A stretch of 64,000 bases of DNA from UBA10324 sp038326325 (GCA_038326325.1 JBBQJW010000002.1:178778-242777); one strand, 5' to 3'; numbered from the stretch's first letter, positions 18,301-28,134 are shown. Made by a program: numbers and translations. The notes: generated from the sequence alone by a model not told the origin.

Positions 18301-21108
18301 CATGCTGCTTTTCCGTGTCATACTTATTTAAGTACCGGCACCTATACTGTTACACTTGTAGCAACAGATCAGAACGGTTGTAAAGATTCTTTGGTTAGAA
18401 TTAATTATATAATTGTGGGCCAGGTAAATGTTGATTTTTTTGTGACTGATTCTGTTTCAACCTGTCCACCTCTAGCAGATACTTTTTTTGTAAACCCATA
18501 TATTCCAAATGGATGCAGGGATTATTACTGGAGTTTTGGAGACGGCGCCTATTCAGCTCTTGATACACCTTTTCATATTTATGGTTTTCCCGGAGCATTT
18601 ACTGTAACACTTATTGTAACTGACAATTGTCTTGGTTGTTCTGATACAATTACAAAATTGAATTATATAAATATTGCGGGACCGTTTTCAAACCCGACTG
18701 CAACACCTGATACTGTATGTGCGCCTCAATTAGTCTTCTTTGATTTGAGTCCTACAAACTCAGTTAGTTTTCTTTGGGATTTTGATGATGGAACACCTTT
18801 GTTTTCAGGTTTATCTGCTGTTAGTCATTTGTATACTGTTGAGGGAATTTACTACCCAAGAGTTCAACTCTCAGACGGATTGCCTAATGGATGTACTTAT
18901 TTCAGATCAATTGATACAATTGTTGTGGTAATTCCTCATCCTGGATTTATATCAAGTACTAATGATTTATGTAGTAACGGAGTGGTTTCATTTATAGATA
19001 CATCAAATGCTTTAGGGGGAATATTAAGTTATTTATGGAATTTTGGTGACCCACTTAGCACACCACTTGATACTTCAACTTTGCAAACTCCTCCACCTCA
19101 CAATTATTCAGGTTTTGGTGATTTTATAGTTTCTCTAACGATAACGACTCACGGAGGATGTCAAGCAATTGCAAAAGATACTATTCATGTTACCGCTGCA
19201 CCAATTGCAAATCCAATCGCACCATTAACAGGAATCTGTTTGGGCGATTCAACCCATTTTACAGGTACCACTACAGGACCAGCAGCTGTTTGCAATGTTC
19301 TTTGGAATTTTGGAGTAACGCCAACTGTAACAAGTACTCTTATAAATCCGGCTTTTCTTTATTCTTCCCCTGGGGTTTATACCGTCACCTTTATTGCGTA
19401 TGGGTGTAACGGTTGTAATGACACATCAGTTCTTGCCATAACAGTTAACCCGTTACCAACGGCAAATGCAGGACCGGATCAAACAATTTGTTTCGAGGAT
19501 ACAACTCTTTTAATTGGAAGCGGAGGGGTTAGTTTTATCTGGAGTCCTGGAATTTCTCTTTCAGACCCAATTAATGATTCAACATTGGCATTTCCTTTTG
19601 GAACAACAACATATACTTTAATAGTTACTGATGTTTCAGGTTGTAAAGATACTGATGACCTTGTCCTTACAATTACCCAACCCCCTTTAGCAATCATTTC
19701 TGCAGGGGATACTATTTGTCCCGGAGACCCTTTTACTTTAACAGCAAGTGGGGGAACAACTTATCATTGGAACACAGGAGAAACTACATCATCAATTACT
19801 GTAACACCAGGAGTTACTACCACTTACACTGTAACTGCTTCTGTAGGAACTTGCAGTGATGATACTTTTGCAATTGTAGTTGTTAATCCATTACCGGCTG
19901 CTAATGCAGGAAACCCTGCAGAATTTTGTTTTGGTGACTCTACTCAATTAAATGGAAGCGGTGGAATTTTATTTTCATGGAGCCCAGGAAATTCACTTTC
20001 TGACAGTATTGTTTTTAATCCGATGGCAAATCCTACGATTACTACAACTTATACTTTAACTGTAATAGATTCTTTAGGTTGTAAGAATAAAGATTCAGTT
20101 GTTATAACTGTTCACCCTCTACCGATTATTAATGCGGGTATAGACAAGAAAATTTGTTCCGGTACCTGTACTCAATTAAATGTTACAGGGGCTATTTCGT
20201 ATGCATGGTCTCCACCTTTAGGATTGCTTAATGATTCAATTCCAAATCCAATCAGTTGTCCTTCTGATACTATTATGTATTTTGTTTCAGGAACTGATGT
20301 TTATGGGTGTGTAGGCAATGACTCAATAAAATTGTTTGTTCTCTTTCCATTTACAGTTCAATATCCAAATGATACTTGTTATTGTATTGGTGAATCTTCT
20401 AAGCTTTGCGCAATTTCAACCACTCAAAGTACCTATAAATGGAAACCTCCATATGGTTTAGATTCCACGACAGTTTCATGCGCAACAGCTTCACCAAGTG
20501 TAACAACTACTTATACAATTTATGTTTCAGATTCCATCGGTTGTTATGCTGATACCGGGGATGTAGTGATATGTATTTATTCATTACCCTCAGTTGTTGC
20601 AAGTCCGGATGTTACAATTTTAGTTGGAACAATTGCCGATTTAACTGCTTATAATTCATCGAACCCTGGTACCGGAACTTTACTATGGTCGCCTGATTCA
20701 ACTTTAAGCTGTTACACTTGTGAAAACCCTGAAGCTACTCCGTTGCAAACCACAACCTACATTGTTGAGTTGACTGATTTACATGGTTGCAAGGATGAGG
20801 ATACCACAGTGGTAAAAGTTTATTGTAATGACAATGTGCTTTTTGTTCCGAATGCATTTACTCCAAATAATGATGGTAAAAATGATTACTTCCATTTAGA
20901 TGGAAAGGGAATTGCTAAATTAAATTACTTAAGAATTTTTAACCGATGGGGACAATTGGTTTTCGAAACAACTGATTTTAATGCAGTATGGGACGGCAAA
21001 GTGAATGGAAAGAAAAGCGAGCCCGAAGTTTTTGATTACCTGCTTGAAGCTATTTGCAGCACCGGGGAAACCATCAGAAAGCAAGGAAATATTACTTTAA
21101 TCAGATGA
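15388..21108 (+). CDS. Giant PKD-repeat surface protein with T9SS type B sorting domain (module 1)
   Basis: 1906 residues with a signal peptide ending KIFAQ. About fifteen PKD-type domains follow, each with a variant of 'Y.W.FGDG...S....P.H.Y...G.Y.VTL.V....GC.D'. Toward the C-terminus they change to shorter domains marked by ANAGPDQTICFEDTTLLIGS and WSPG.SLSD. The last 90 residues are the gliding-motility-associated type B domain: VPNAFTPNNDGKNDYF, IFNRWGQLVFET, VWDGKVNGK, ending KQGNITLIR. Such proteins are adhesins exported by T9SS. The stop overlaps the start of a PorP/SprF gene (ATGA), the usual pairing for anchoring type B cargo. It is a paralogue of the protein at 29112-34685. Confidence 0.93.
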   Translation: MRKLLQLTFIILLFSCSKIFAQQANFTYASTPSGSAYCEGVTVIFTSTSTGATSWHWNFGPNAIPDTSNQQFPGIVNFPTCTFPPGTNNVTLTINGGGSANLIKTINVPIYCNPTACFTVPFPNQCANTPFNFSSSCSTVGGGSSSLSYVWDMGNGQQLNSANPSYTYPGADTGCFTVSLIVTNNHGCTAFTQQQQAVCIAPPPVFQISYTTSTTCLASLPVTFCATPVTGGNPPYTYSWSFPGGNPTTSNTPCQIVNYTTGSYSVTCVVTDASGCSTTQTISNIVNVGNNSTSIILSQDTICIGQCVNVSTAPASSYSWQIFPNTCVTPNTIQTTQTVDYCFTCPGTYIDSLHSVVNGCPVKAGATIHVFDKPVACISITSNPPSCSFPQTVNVSYCGPPTVPGYQYLWSFPGGNPSSYIGTSVNPNPPNGGAVTYNSCGHFSIALHVIGFAGCDSSIALNDTVKIDCPHACYTISPLPLPGHYCAPLTLNYNASCSTGNPTQYLWCVTPVSSPPCTTYSNLGPTPTLSFPTEGCYNVKLKIINQQGCLDSTTNLFPGGPICVGSQITPCFTADPVVTCAPVPVQFTNCTLDSNGIAGGPGFTPCTIFEWNFGDGPGIQSTVFSPLHLYTDTGLFDVMLVVNNCGCRDTLILLNYITVYPPIPSLHFTIDCATPNIVFFDASNSVGADTYTWTFPGGNPSSSNSPTPTVTYPMPLSNASYTAKVKVCNAASGCCDSLTVTVLIRNLQLLANIDTSVCYPETSVVVDSSLGAFFYQWTFFDLCNNSVPLPALTSTLRGYSTTTNYGAITWPGPGRYHVKLRIQDINTCLDSAEWNVSVHGLYPGFWGAPLSGCAPFNTTFHDTTNANCVSIPVSYKLNFGDGISSPFTPAGQPIIHTYATNGSYTVIETVVDQWQCQSVDSTVAYVNSQTPTVNFNVADSSICLGTQECFNNNTTGINLSYVWNFGDGDTSHAAFPCHTYLSTGTYTVTLVATDQNGCKDSLVRINYIIVGQVNVDFFVTDSVSTCPPLADTFFVNPYIPNGCRDYYWSFGDGAYSALDTPFHIYGFPGAFTVTLIVTDNCLGCSDTITKLNYINIAGPFSNPTATPDTVCAPQLVFFDLSPTNSVSFLWDFDDGTPLFSGLSAVSHLYTVEGIYYPRVQLSDGLPNGCTYFRSIDTIVVVIPHPGFISSTNDLCSNGVVSFIDTSNALGGILSYLWNFGDPLSTPLDTSTLQTPPPHNYSGFGDFIVSLTITTHGGCQAIAKDTIHVTAAPIANPIAPLTGICLGDSTHFTGTTTGPAAVCNVLWNFGVTPTVTSTLINPAFLYSSPGVYTVTFIAYGCNGCNDTSVLAITVNPLPTANAGPDQTICFEDTTLLIGSGGVSFIWSPGISLSDPINDSTLAFPFGTTTYTLIVTDVSGCKDTDDLVLTITQPPLAIISAGDTICPGDPFTLTASGGTTYHWNTGETTSSITVTPGVTTTYTVTASVGTCSDDTFAIVVVNPLPAANAGNPAEFCFGDSTQLNGSGGILFSWSPGNSLSDSIVFNPMANPTITTTYTLTVIDSLGCKNKDSVVITVHPLPIINAGIDKKICSGTCTQLNVTGAISYAWSPPLGLLNDSIPNPISCPSDTIMYFVSGTDVYGCVGNDSIKLFVLFPFTVQYPNDTCYCIGESSKLCAISTTQSTYKWKPPYGLDSTTVSCATASPSVTTTYTIYVSDSIGCYADTGDVVICIYSLPSVVASPDVTILVGTIADLTAYNSSNPGTGTLLWSPDSTLSCYTCENPEATPLQTTTYIVELTDLHGCKDEDTTVVKVYCNDNVLFVPNAFTPNNDGKNDYFHLDGKGIAKLNYLRIFNRWGQLVFETTDFNAVWDGKVNGKKSEPEVFDYLLEAICSTGETIRKQGNITLIR

Positions 21109-22121
21109 CAACTCGATTAAAATCTTTCTTACTAATACCAATTCTGCTTTTCACTAATAATTTGAAAGCGCAGGACATACATTTTTCTCAATTCAATACT
21201 ACCCCCTTATTACAGAACCCTGCCAATGCAGGATTTTTTAATTGCGATTATCGATTAGTTGCCAATTACAAAAATCAATGGAGGAGTGTTACAGTTCCTT
21301 ACACTACTTTTCACGCATCAGGTGATATCCGGAAACTTCCAAAAGGAAAAAATAAAAATTTAGTTGGATTGGGATTGGATGCTTCTGTTGATAAAGCCGG
21401 CGATTCAAAATTTACCACAACTCAATTTGGAATTGCTGGAAGTGTGCATAAAGCATTAGATAGATTTAGTCATCATTATTTAGGTGGAGGGGTAATGCTC
21501 GGAATTACCTCTGCAAATATTGATTATACAAATCTTGTTTTTAGTGATCAATACTTCGCTTTTCATTCTTTACTCCAAACAGCTGAAAATACTAGTTTTA
21601 GAACATTAAATTATTTTGATTTATCTGCTGGTGCTGCTTATAATTTTATTCCTCCAAGTTTTCAAAATAGCTTTTCAATGGGATTAGCTGTTTATCATAT
21701 TAATAAACCTAGAAAGACTTTTACAGGCGACGATAGTTCAAGGGTTTTCAGGAAACTAATTTTTAATGTGGGAGCTAATCTTCATGCAAGTTCAAGGTTT
21801 GAATTCTATCCTAAATTTCAATATGTCTTACAGGGCCCGAATCATGAATTGTTGATGGGAGGTTTTATAAGAGTTGATCTGGATAAAATGCAAAATAGCA
21901 AGTATGGTGTTTACCTTGGTTCATGGTATAGATTAAAAGATGCTTTAATTATTGTAACTCGTTTTGATGTAGATAAAATGAGTTTTGCGTTTAATTATGA
22001 TTTGAATCTATCGCTGCTTTCTGACGCGAGTAATACAAAGGGTGGTCCTGAACTTTCAATTATTTATATCGGATGCATTCCTCATTTCAATAAGAAGGTT
22101 GTTTATTGTCCGAGATTTTAA
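21105..22121 (+). CDS. PorP/SprF family type IX secretion outer-membrane protein (module 1)
   Basis: 338 residues; I place the start at the ATG at 21105, which gives a clean signal peptide (LKSFLLIPILLFTNNLKAQ) and an ATGA overlap with the PKD gene. The mature start QDIHFSQFNTTPLLQNPANA is diagnostic of PorP/SprF. Further marks are RLVANYKNQWRSV, FYPKFQYVLQGPN and the C-terminal ELSIIYIG. Known SprF acts with SprB-type cargo, so this protein probably handles or anchors the PKD protein encoded just upstream. A longer frame begins 51 bp earlier but lacks a signal peptide. Confidence 0.93.
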   Translation: MTTRLKSFLLIPILLFTNNLKAQDIHFSQFNTTPLLQNPANAGFFNCDYRLVANYKNQWRSVTVPYTTFHASGDIRKLPKGKNKNLVGLGLDASVDKAGDSKFTTTQFGIAGSVHKALDRFSHHYLGGGVMLGITSANIDYTNLVFSDQYFAFHSLLQTAENTSFRTLNYFDLSAGAAYNFIPPSFQNSFSMGLAVYHINKPRKTFTGDDSSRVFRKLIFNVGANLHASSRFEFYPKFQYVLQGPNHELLMGGFIRVDLDKMQNSKYGVYLGSWYRLKDALIIVTRFDVDKMSFAFNYDLNLSLLSDASNTKGGPELSIIYIGCIPHFNKKVVYCPRF

Positions 22122-22177
22122 ATTCTTAAAAAAATAAATTGTGATTTTTTAAGGCAATCTGTAATTGCGAAAATATT

Positions 22178-23827
22178 TTATCGAACCAAAGTTATATTTC
22201 CCTTTAAATATTCTGAGATGGTATTTACTAAATCAGACTTCGAATAATTGAGTTCATAAACATAAACATCAATAGGTTGATCAACCCCCTGAAATTTTCC
22301 ATCCCATGGTAAATCCGGATTAACTGATGAAAATACTTCTTGCCCCCAACGATTGAAAATATGTAATTCGAAATTGGTTAAAATGCAATCGTGTAAAATT
22401 CTGTAGCGATCATTATGACCATCCTGATTTGGAGAAAAAGCAGTTGGAATATGAAGACAGGCATCACAATTCTGATAATAAACCTGAACTTCATCTTCTA
22501 AGATTCCACAATAATTTGAAACTGTTACACTATATTTTCCTTCTGTATTTATTTCAATGTTAGAGTCAGTACTTCCCGTATTCCACTGATAAACACCTTC
22601 CGGCTGTGTAACATCCAAGAGTAATTTTTCTCCTCTGCATAATAAAGTATCAGTTATTCCCAAATATAATTGAAGGGTTAATTTTTTTACTTTGATTGTA
22701 TCGGTAAGAGAAGCACAAAAATTATGTTGTGTAACATAATATATTCCGGTAGTATCAATTGTGTATGTTGAATCAGTGCTTCCGTCTTGCCACAAAAAGT
22801 CTCCATCTTCCAATGATAAATTGTATGTCAATTTCTGATCATTGCATATTGTTGTGTCATTTCCAAAAACATAAAAAGGATATGGTAGAATATTAATGTT
22901 CATAGTATCACTTGCAGTTCCACACTCGTTTGAAATTATAACCCAATTTGCACCTTCTTGTGATAAAGTATTAAAGGGAAACGATGAACCATCTTGCCAT
23001 AAGTAAAGGCAATCAGGACAAGTTGGAATAAAAGTATTTACAAATATTTCCTGGCTGTTACCACAGAATATAGTATCGTCAGCACCTAATTGAACAAAAG
23101 GAGGAAACAGATTTGAAACATTGCAATAGGAATTTAGGGATCCACACTGATTGTATATTTGAACAAAATAGCTTCCAGGTTGGTTAACAATTATTGAATT
23201 GGTTGTTTCGCCTCCGGCCCATTGATAATAATAATTTGCGCTATTTGGTCCTGCGATTAATGTGTCCTGATTACCACCAGGACATAAATATAAAAGTGTT
23301 GGAAGTACTGGCGCAGGGGGATAAATAAAAGTTGCATTAATTGTATCACTTCCAGTTCCGCACATATTTGTAACACTAATCCAATAAACCCCAGGGATAC
23401 TATATTGTATAAATTGTGTAGTTGCGCCTGTTGACCATAAATAAGAATCGCCATACGGATAGTTAGCACTTAAACCATAAGTTCCAGCACATAAGGAGTA
23501 GTCAGCAGGTAGGCCTGGATTAGGAACTCCAAGAACTAAAATATCTTCAAAGATTGAATCAATGACTCCATTTGAATTGTAAATAAGTTTAACTGAAAAA
23601 CTTCCCGAACCTGAATAAAGAAAAGATGGATTAAAAACATTCGAAGTATCTCCTGTTGTGTAATCGCCGAAATCCCAATGAACAGATGTGATTCCTGTTG
23701 TATTCGATAATGTAAAATGAGTAAGGGTTCCTGCACAAACTGTATCAACAGAAATTGCGGGTGTTGCCTTTAAAATTGTAAAAGCCGAAATTGAAAAAAT
23801 AAAAACAAGAAGAATAATTTTTTTCAG
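22178..23827 (-). CDS. PKD-containing T9SS type B cargo protein without a standard start codon
   Basis: The frame stays open upstream of the first internal ATG (near 23365) to a stop just beyond 23836. No ATG, GTG or TTG occurs at the right place; the natural N-terminus is a CTG at 23827-23825 reading (L)KKIILLVFIFSISAFT, an evident signal peptide. From there the product has 549 residues: a PKD domain (VHWDFGDYTTGDTSN), then several 80-residue domains with 'YLWSTGATT', 'YYQWAGGETT', 'YLWQDGS' cores, and a type B tail (FSPNQDGHNDRY, IFNRWGQEVF, LPWDGKF, KGNITLVR). It either uses a CTG start or has lost its ATG. There is no PorP/SprF next to it. Confidence 0.8.
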   Translation of the reverse strand: MKKIILLVFIFSISAFTILKATPAISVDTVCAGTLTHFTLSNTTGITSVHWDFGDYTTGDTSNVFNPSFLYSGSGSFSVKLIYNSNGVIDSIFEDILVLGVPNPGLPADYSLCAGTYGLSANYPYGDSYLWSTGATTQFIQYSIPGVYWISVTNMCGTGSDTINATFIYPPAPVLPTLLYLCPGGNQDTLIAGPNSANYYYQWAGGETTNSIIVNQPGSYFVQIYNQCGSLNSYCNVSNLFPPFVQLGADDTIFCGNSQEIFVNTFIPTCPDCLYLWQDGSSFPFNTLSQEGANWVIISNECGTASDTMNINILPYPFYVFGNDTTICNDQKLTYNLSLEDGDFLWQDGSTDSTYTIDTTGIYYVTQHNFCASLTDTIKVKKLTLQLYLGITDTLLCRGEKLLLDVTQPEGVYQWNTGSTDSNIEINTEGKYSVTVSNYCGILEDEVQVYYQNCDACLHIPTAFSPNQDGHNDRYRILHDCILTNFELHIFNRWGQEVFSSVNPDLPWDGKFQGVDQPIDVYVYELNYSKSDLVNTISEYLKGNITLVR

Positions 23828-23947
23828 AGGGATTAATTTTGATTGCTAATAACAGTAAAATTAGTTGTCAACGATGATGTCGATATTCACAACGAAAAAA
23901 TTTCTGACTTGTTCACCTTTCATTAGAATTTTATTCATCAATAAAAA

Positions 23948-24850
23948 TTATATCAATTCTTTATTTCTGAAACGAGAAGCAACAACTAATTCTTTGACCC
24001 CACTGGTGTATTCATAAAATCCTTTTCCCGATTTTGCTCCAAGGTTATTTGCTATAACCATATTTACTAAAAGAGGGCAGGGGGCATATTTCGGATTTCC
24101 GAAACCTGAGTGTAACACATTTAAAATACTGAGGCAAATATCTAATCCTATAAAGTCGGCAAGTTGTAACGGTCCCATCGGATGCGCCATCCCTAATTTC
24201 ATTACGGTATCAATTTCTTCAACACCTGCCACTCCCTCATACAAACTGTAAATGGCTTCGTTAATCATTGGCATTAAGATTCTGTTTGCTGCAAAACCGG
24301 GATAATCATTTACTTCAACCGGGATTTTTCCTAGTCTTGAACTCAGCTTCATAATATTATCCGTTACTCTATCTGAAGTTGAGTAACCGCGAATCACTTC
24401 AACTAATTTCATGACTGGAACAGGATTCATAAAATGCATTCCTATTATTTTGTCGGCGCGTTTTGTAACGGAAGCAATTTTTGTAATTGAAATAGAAGAA
24501 GTGTTTGATGCAAGAATTGTTTCAGGATGGCATACTTCATCCAGCTTTCTGAAAATATTTAATTTCAGTTCAATGTTTTCTATTGCTGCTTCCACAACTA
24601 AATCAGCGTTGGAGGCGCCTTGTTCTATTGTTGTTGAAGTAGAAATATTTTTAAGAGTATTATTTTTTTCCTCTTCATTGATTCCACCTTTAGCAACCTG
24701 CCGATCTAAATTTTTTGTTATAGTTTGAATTGCTTTGTCTAACGCAGGTTGAGATACATCAACGATTGTTACATTGAATCCTTTTAACGCGAAAACATGG
24801 GCAATTCCATTTCCCATTGTCCCGGCGCCAATTACAGTTATGTTTTGCAT
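23948..24850 (-). CDS. hbd: 3-hydroxybutyryl-CoA dehydrogenase
   Basis: 300 residues. The Rossmann motif GAGTMGNGIAHVFA is at the N-terminus, followed by DLVVEAAIEN and ILASNTSSISIT around the catalytic Ser, then GMHFMNPVPVMKLVEVI with the catalytic His-Glu pair. The C-terminal all-helical domain holds NDYPGFAANRILMP and the LGMAHPMGPLQLADFIGLD substrate region. It oxidises 3-hydroxyacyl-CoA with NAD in fatty acid or butyrate-type metabolism. It lies 33 bp downstream of the M1 aminopeptidase gene on the same strand, although a functional link is not obvious. Confidence 0.94.
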   Translation of the reverse strand: MQNITVIGAGTMGNGIAHVFALKGFNVTIVDVSQPALDKAIQTITKNLDRQVAKGGINEEEKNNTLKNISTSTTIEQGASNADLVVEAAIENIELKLNIFRKLDEVCHPETILASNTSSISITKIASVTKRADKIIGMHFMNPVPVMKLVEVIRGYSTSDRVTDNIMKLSSRLGKIPVEVNDYPGFAANRILMPMINEAIYSLYEGVAGVEEIDTVMKLGMAHPMGPLQLADFIGLDICLSILNVLHSGFGNPKYAPCPLLVNMVIANNLGAKSGKGFYEYTSGVKELVVASRFRNKELI

Positions 24851-24883
24851 TTTATTTGTTTTCTTTTTATTTCTATCAAAAAA

Positions 24884-27322
24884 TTATTTCATCACCACAA
24901 TTTTCTTAACTGAAAAATCCCCACTCGCATTACTTAGTTTAATAAAATAAAGTCCGTTACTCCATCCTGCAGTTTTCAATTCAAAGTGTTGTTGTGTTTT
25001 ATCTAAAAAATTTTCTTCAACTCTTTTTCCATTGCTGTCGAACACTTCAAGCAAAGCAATGGAATTTATTTTCCCATCAATGAAAAAGGAATCACCTGCC
25101 GGATTGGGATAAACAAAAATTTCACTCGAACGAAAATCGAAATTCTCATTGACAGCTGTAACAGTTGTACAGGTGTCGGTAATCACAGGAAGAATGGAGT
25201 CAACTTTATTCCATTGACGAATACCCAAAGCATATTCACCTTTGTGTAAATGGTTGATTGTTATTTGTCCGGTTTTATTTGATGTGCTCCCCTGTACATT
25301 TAAAACAATATCTGTTTCAATCTGCCAATCATGTACAACATCAGAGCGATAAAATACAACCAAGCTGTCTTCTGAATTGGTAATGAGTTCATCGTCAAGA
25401 TAAGCACCGCTCAATGTAGAAACCTGTGCTGGCGTTGTTCCGTTATATGTAACAGTTGCCTTTGTGTCAAATCCCGCAGGAAAAATTCCGTCTATTTTCC
25501 AATAGCGTTCGTGAGAAATGTGTAAGCCGGGATGCGGAGTCTTAAATCCATCAGCATAAACATAATTGTGTTCGATTCTTACAAATGCCGAATCGGAAAT
25601 TGACTGAACATTCAAATTCATTTTTCCATTGGAGAAATTGTTAAACCCTATAACCTTTATTGTTTTTGAATCATCTGTAATTGCATCAGCTATTTTCTGT
25701 TCGATATCCACTCCGACAAATACAGGAGTTATTGGAATAGAGGTTTTAAAAATTGTGCAAGGTCCACTTGCGTTGACGGTGGTTGTTACTTTATCCCAAT
25801 TGGAATTCATGAAAGTTATTTCTATAGGAACATTATGAAAATAATGCTGCGATTCATTTGTTTTTTGTCGAATATAAACTGTTACATTATTCCATCCCCC
25901 ATTAGGTGTAACAGTAAAAGAATCAATACTGAATTGTGCGAACCCGGTATTATAAATCCAGTCGTTAAAATATTCTGTTAATGAAATGCCTGAGCAATTC
26001 TCAAGATAGCTTTTAAAATCGCTGATGCCTTGAGAACTGAACTGATTATCGTCTATATAATTTTTTATGCAATTAAAAAAAAGAGTATCGCCTAAATAAC
26101 TTCTCAGCGTATGCACCGCAACTGCTCCCTTCCAGTAAACAGTATATCCATAAGTATCAGTTGTTGGCAGATTGCCTAATGGAAAAACTCCATGATCAAT
26201 GTGTTCAACATAATGAAGTGAATTTTCAAGATCAATTCTCATCGTGCTTTTATATGCTTCATAATTATAAACCCAATCTTCGAAAAGATATTCATTGAAG
26301 GCCGCCCACCCCTCGTTCAACCACATGTCGCCCTCTGAGGAGCATGTAACAAGATTGCCAAACCATTGGTGCGAAAGTTCGTGAGCCATTGCAGTTTCAT
26401 AAGCAGTAGTTCCTGTAATTTCAATATGTGGATATGCAATGTTTGTTGAATGTTCCATTCCGCCGGTTCCACCAAAATACATGATGTTGTATCCAATACG
26501 ATTCCATTTATAAGGTCCCCAATAATATTCGAAACAATGAAGTGCATCTTCAAGATGGATAAAAGAATTTTTCACTGCTTGTGTATCGGAGGCATGTGCT
26601 GCCAGCCATACCGGAATAGTACCATTCATTCCAGTAAAACTCTGGTGAACGATTGTGTAATCGCTTACAGCTACCGAAGCATCATAAGTAGGAATTGACT
26701 CGTTTAATTTCCAATGCCAGATAGAAGTCGCGTTTCCATTATCTACAGTATCAATCAATTCACCGTTACACAACACTTTTAAACCTTGTGTAACAGTCAC
26801 AAAAAATTCATAAGTGGAGCGCTCTACAAAATTATCGAAACACGGAAACCAGCTTCTGCCAAAAGTGTGAGGCACTAAATTGTAGGCGACACCAATATTG
26901 AAAAAGTAAGGCGGTTGAATATAAAAACCGCCTGCTGTCATATCAAGTGTTGGATGTCCGTGGTAATAAATACTTATGGTGGATGTATCATTCGTATTTA
27001 AAGCACTGGAAAGAAAAACCTTTAAAAGAAGTGAATCAGAATAATCAAATAAAAGAATTTGATTGTTAGCATCAATAATTGAGTCAACGGGAAGTTTTAA
27101 TAAATCAAGATTGATTTGATTGATATTATTCATTGAAGAAACAAACTTTAAATCGCATCGACTTACTATTTGCCCTGACGATGCAGTCGTAGTTAGGTTA
27201 AGTGAAATGGTAGTATGAATAATATCAATGGTATCGCTACGCGAATTCAATGCCCCGAAAGTTTGAGTGAAACTTAACTGTAACAGTAAAAAAAACGAGA
27301 AAGAAAAAAATATTTTGTTCAT
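24884..27322 (-). CDS. M1 family metalloaminopeptidase with T9SS type A sorting domain
   Basis: 812 residues with a signal peptide. The substrate-anchoring motif GGMEH is near residue 288 and the zinc site HELSHQ near 314-319, with the third ligand Glu in NEGWAAF near 337. These are hallmarks of the aminopeptidase N / LTA4 hydrolase family. The last 80 residues hold a type A sorting domain: VYPNPAGDSFFIDGK, then SNGLYFIKLSN and KKIVVMK. The enzyme is therefore probably secreted or surface-bound and trims peptides outside the cell. Its start abuts the panB stop with a one-base overlap, so it may be transcribed with panB. Confidence 0.93.
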   Translation of the reverse strand: MNKIFFSFSFFLLLQLSFTQTFGALNSRSDTIDIIHTTISLNLTTTASSGQIVSRCDLKFVSSMNNINQINLDLLKLPVDSIIDANNQILLFDYSDSLLLKVFLSSALNTNDTSTISIYYHGHPTLDMTAGGFYIQPPYFFNIGVAYNLVPHTFGRSWFPCFDNFVERSTYEFFVTVTQGLKVLCNGELIDTVDNGNATSIWHWKLNESIPTYDASVAVSDYTIVHQSFTGMNGTIPVWLAAHASDTQAVKNSFIHLEDALHCFEYYWGPYKWNRIGYNIMYFGGTGGMEHSTNIAYPHIEITGTTAYETAMAHELSHQWFGNLVTCSSEGDMWLNEGWAAFNEYLFEDWVYNYEAYKSTMRIDLENSLHYVEHIDHGVFPLGNLPTTDTYGYTVYWKGAVAVHTLRSYLGDTLFFNCIKNYIDDNQFSSQGISDFKSYLENCSGISLTEYFNDWIYNTGFAQFSIDSFTVTPNGGWNNVTVYIRQKTNESQHYFHNVPIEITFMNSNWDKVTTTVNASGPCTIFKTSIPITPVFVGVDIEQKIADAITDDSKTIKVIGFNNFSNGKMNLNVQSISDSAFVRIEHNYVYADGFKTPHPGLHISHERYWKIDGIFPAGFDTKATVTYNGTTPAQVSTLSGAYLDDELITNSEDSLVVFYRSDVVHDWQIETDIVLNVQGSTSNKTGQITINHLHKGEYALGIRQWNKVDSILPVITDTCTTVTAVNENFDFRSSEIFVYPNPAGDSFFIDGKINSIALLEVFDSNGKRVEENFLDKTQQHFELKTAGWSNGLYFIKLSNASGDFSVKKIVVMK

Positions 27323-28134
27323 TAGTACTGTTCGTTTTCGTTAGGGAAATCACTGCTCTTCACATCATCAATGTATTTTGAAACAGCACCTTTCATTTCG
27401 TCAAACAGATTCAGGTAAGTGCGCAGAAATCGTGGTTTGAATTCTTTATTAATGCCGAGCATATCGTGTAAAACCAACACCTGCCCATCTACTTTATTTC
27501 CGGCACCAATTCCTATAACAGGAATTTTTACTTCTTTAGAAACTGCCGCAGCCAACTGTGCTGGAATTTTTTCCACCACAATTGAAAAGCAACCTGATGC
27601 TTCTAGAATTTTCGCATCGCTTAATAATTTATCTGCTTCTTCATTAGTGGTTGCGCGCACTGTGTATGTTCCAAATTTATAAATACTCTGAGGTGTTAAA
27701 CCTAAGTGCCCCATCACAGGAACTCCGGCGCTCACGATTCTGTCAACAGATTCTTTCACTTCTTTACCACCTTCTAATTTCACAGCGTGTGCTCCCGATT
27801 CTTTCATAATTCGAATAGTGCTGTTCAATGCTTCTTTCGAATTTCCCTGATAAGAACCAAACGGAAGATCTACAACTACTAACGCCCGATTTACTCCGCG
27901 TACAACAGAAGTAGCATGATAAATCATTTGGTCTAGTGTAATTGGCAAAGTGGTTTCGTTACCCGCCATCACATTGCTCGCTGAATCACCAACAAGAATT
28001 ACATCAATTCCCGCATCATCAACAATTCGCGCCATGCTGAAATCATATGCAGTGAGCATTGAAATTTTTACACCAGCATCCTTCATCTCCTGAAGTGTAT
28101 GTGTCGTAACTTTTTTTATTTTTTTGAAATCCAT
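27322..28134 (-). CDS. panB: 3-methyl-2-oxobutanoate hydroxymethyltransferase
   Basis: 270 residues, the standard PanB length. Motifs include ISMLTAYDFSMARIVDDAGID with the metal-binding Asp region, VGDSASNV, and the VKLEGG and GHLGLTPQS loops, ending with IGIGAGNKVDGQVLVLHDMLG. It forms ketopantoate from alpha-ketoisovalerate and methylene-tetrahydrofolate, the first step of pantothenate synthesis. A consensus promoter lies 20 bp upstream. panC and panD are not in this window. Confidence 0.96.
   Translation of the reverse strand: MDFKKIKKVTTHTLQEMKDAGVKISMLTAYDFSMARIVDDAGIDVILVGDSASNVMAGNETTLPITLDQMIYHATSVVRGVNRALVVVDLPFGSYQGNSKEALNSTIRIMKESGAHAVKLEGGKEVKESVDRIVSAGVPVMGHLGLTPQSIYKFGTYTVRATTNEEADKLLSDAKILEASGCFSIVVEKIPAQLAAAVSKEVKIPVIGIGAGNKVDGQVLVLHDMLGINKEFKPRFLRTYLNLFDEMKGAVSKYIDDVKSSDFPNENEQY

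Noticed and set aside
23257..23748. Short frames in other registers at 23257-23469 and 23536-23748, suggesting frameshifts in the type B gene
   Set aside because: Translation of the main frame upstream of 23365 stays open and protein-like to a signal peptide near 23827, so no frameshift is needed.
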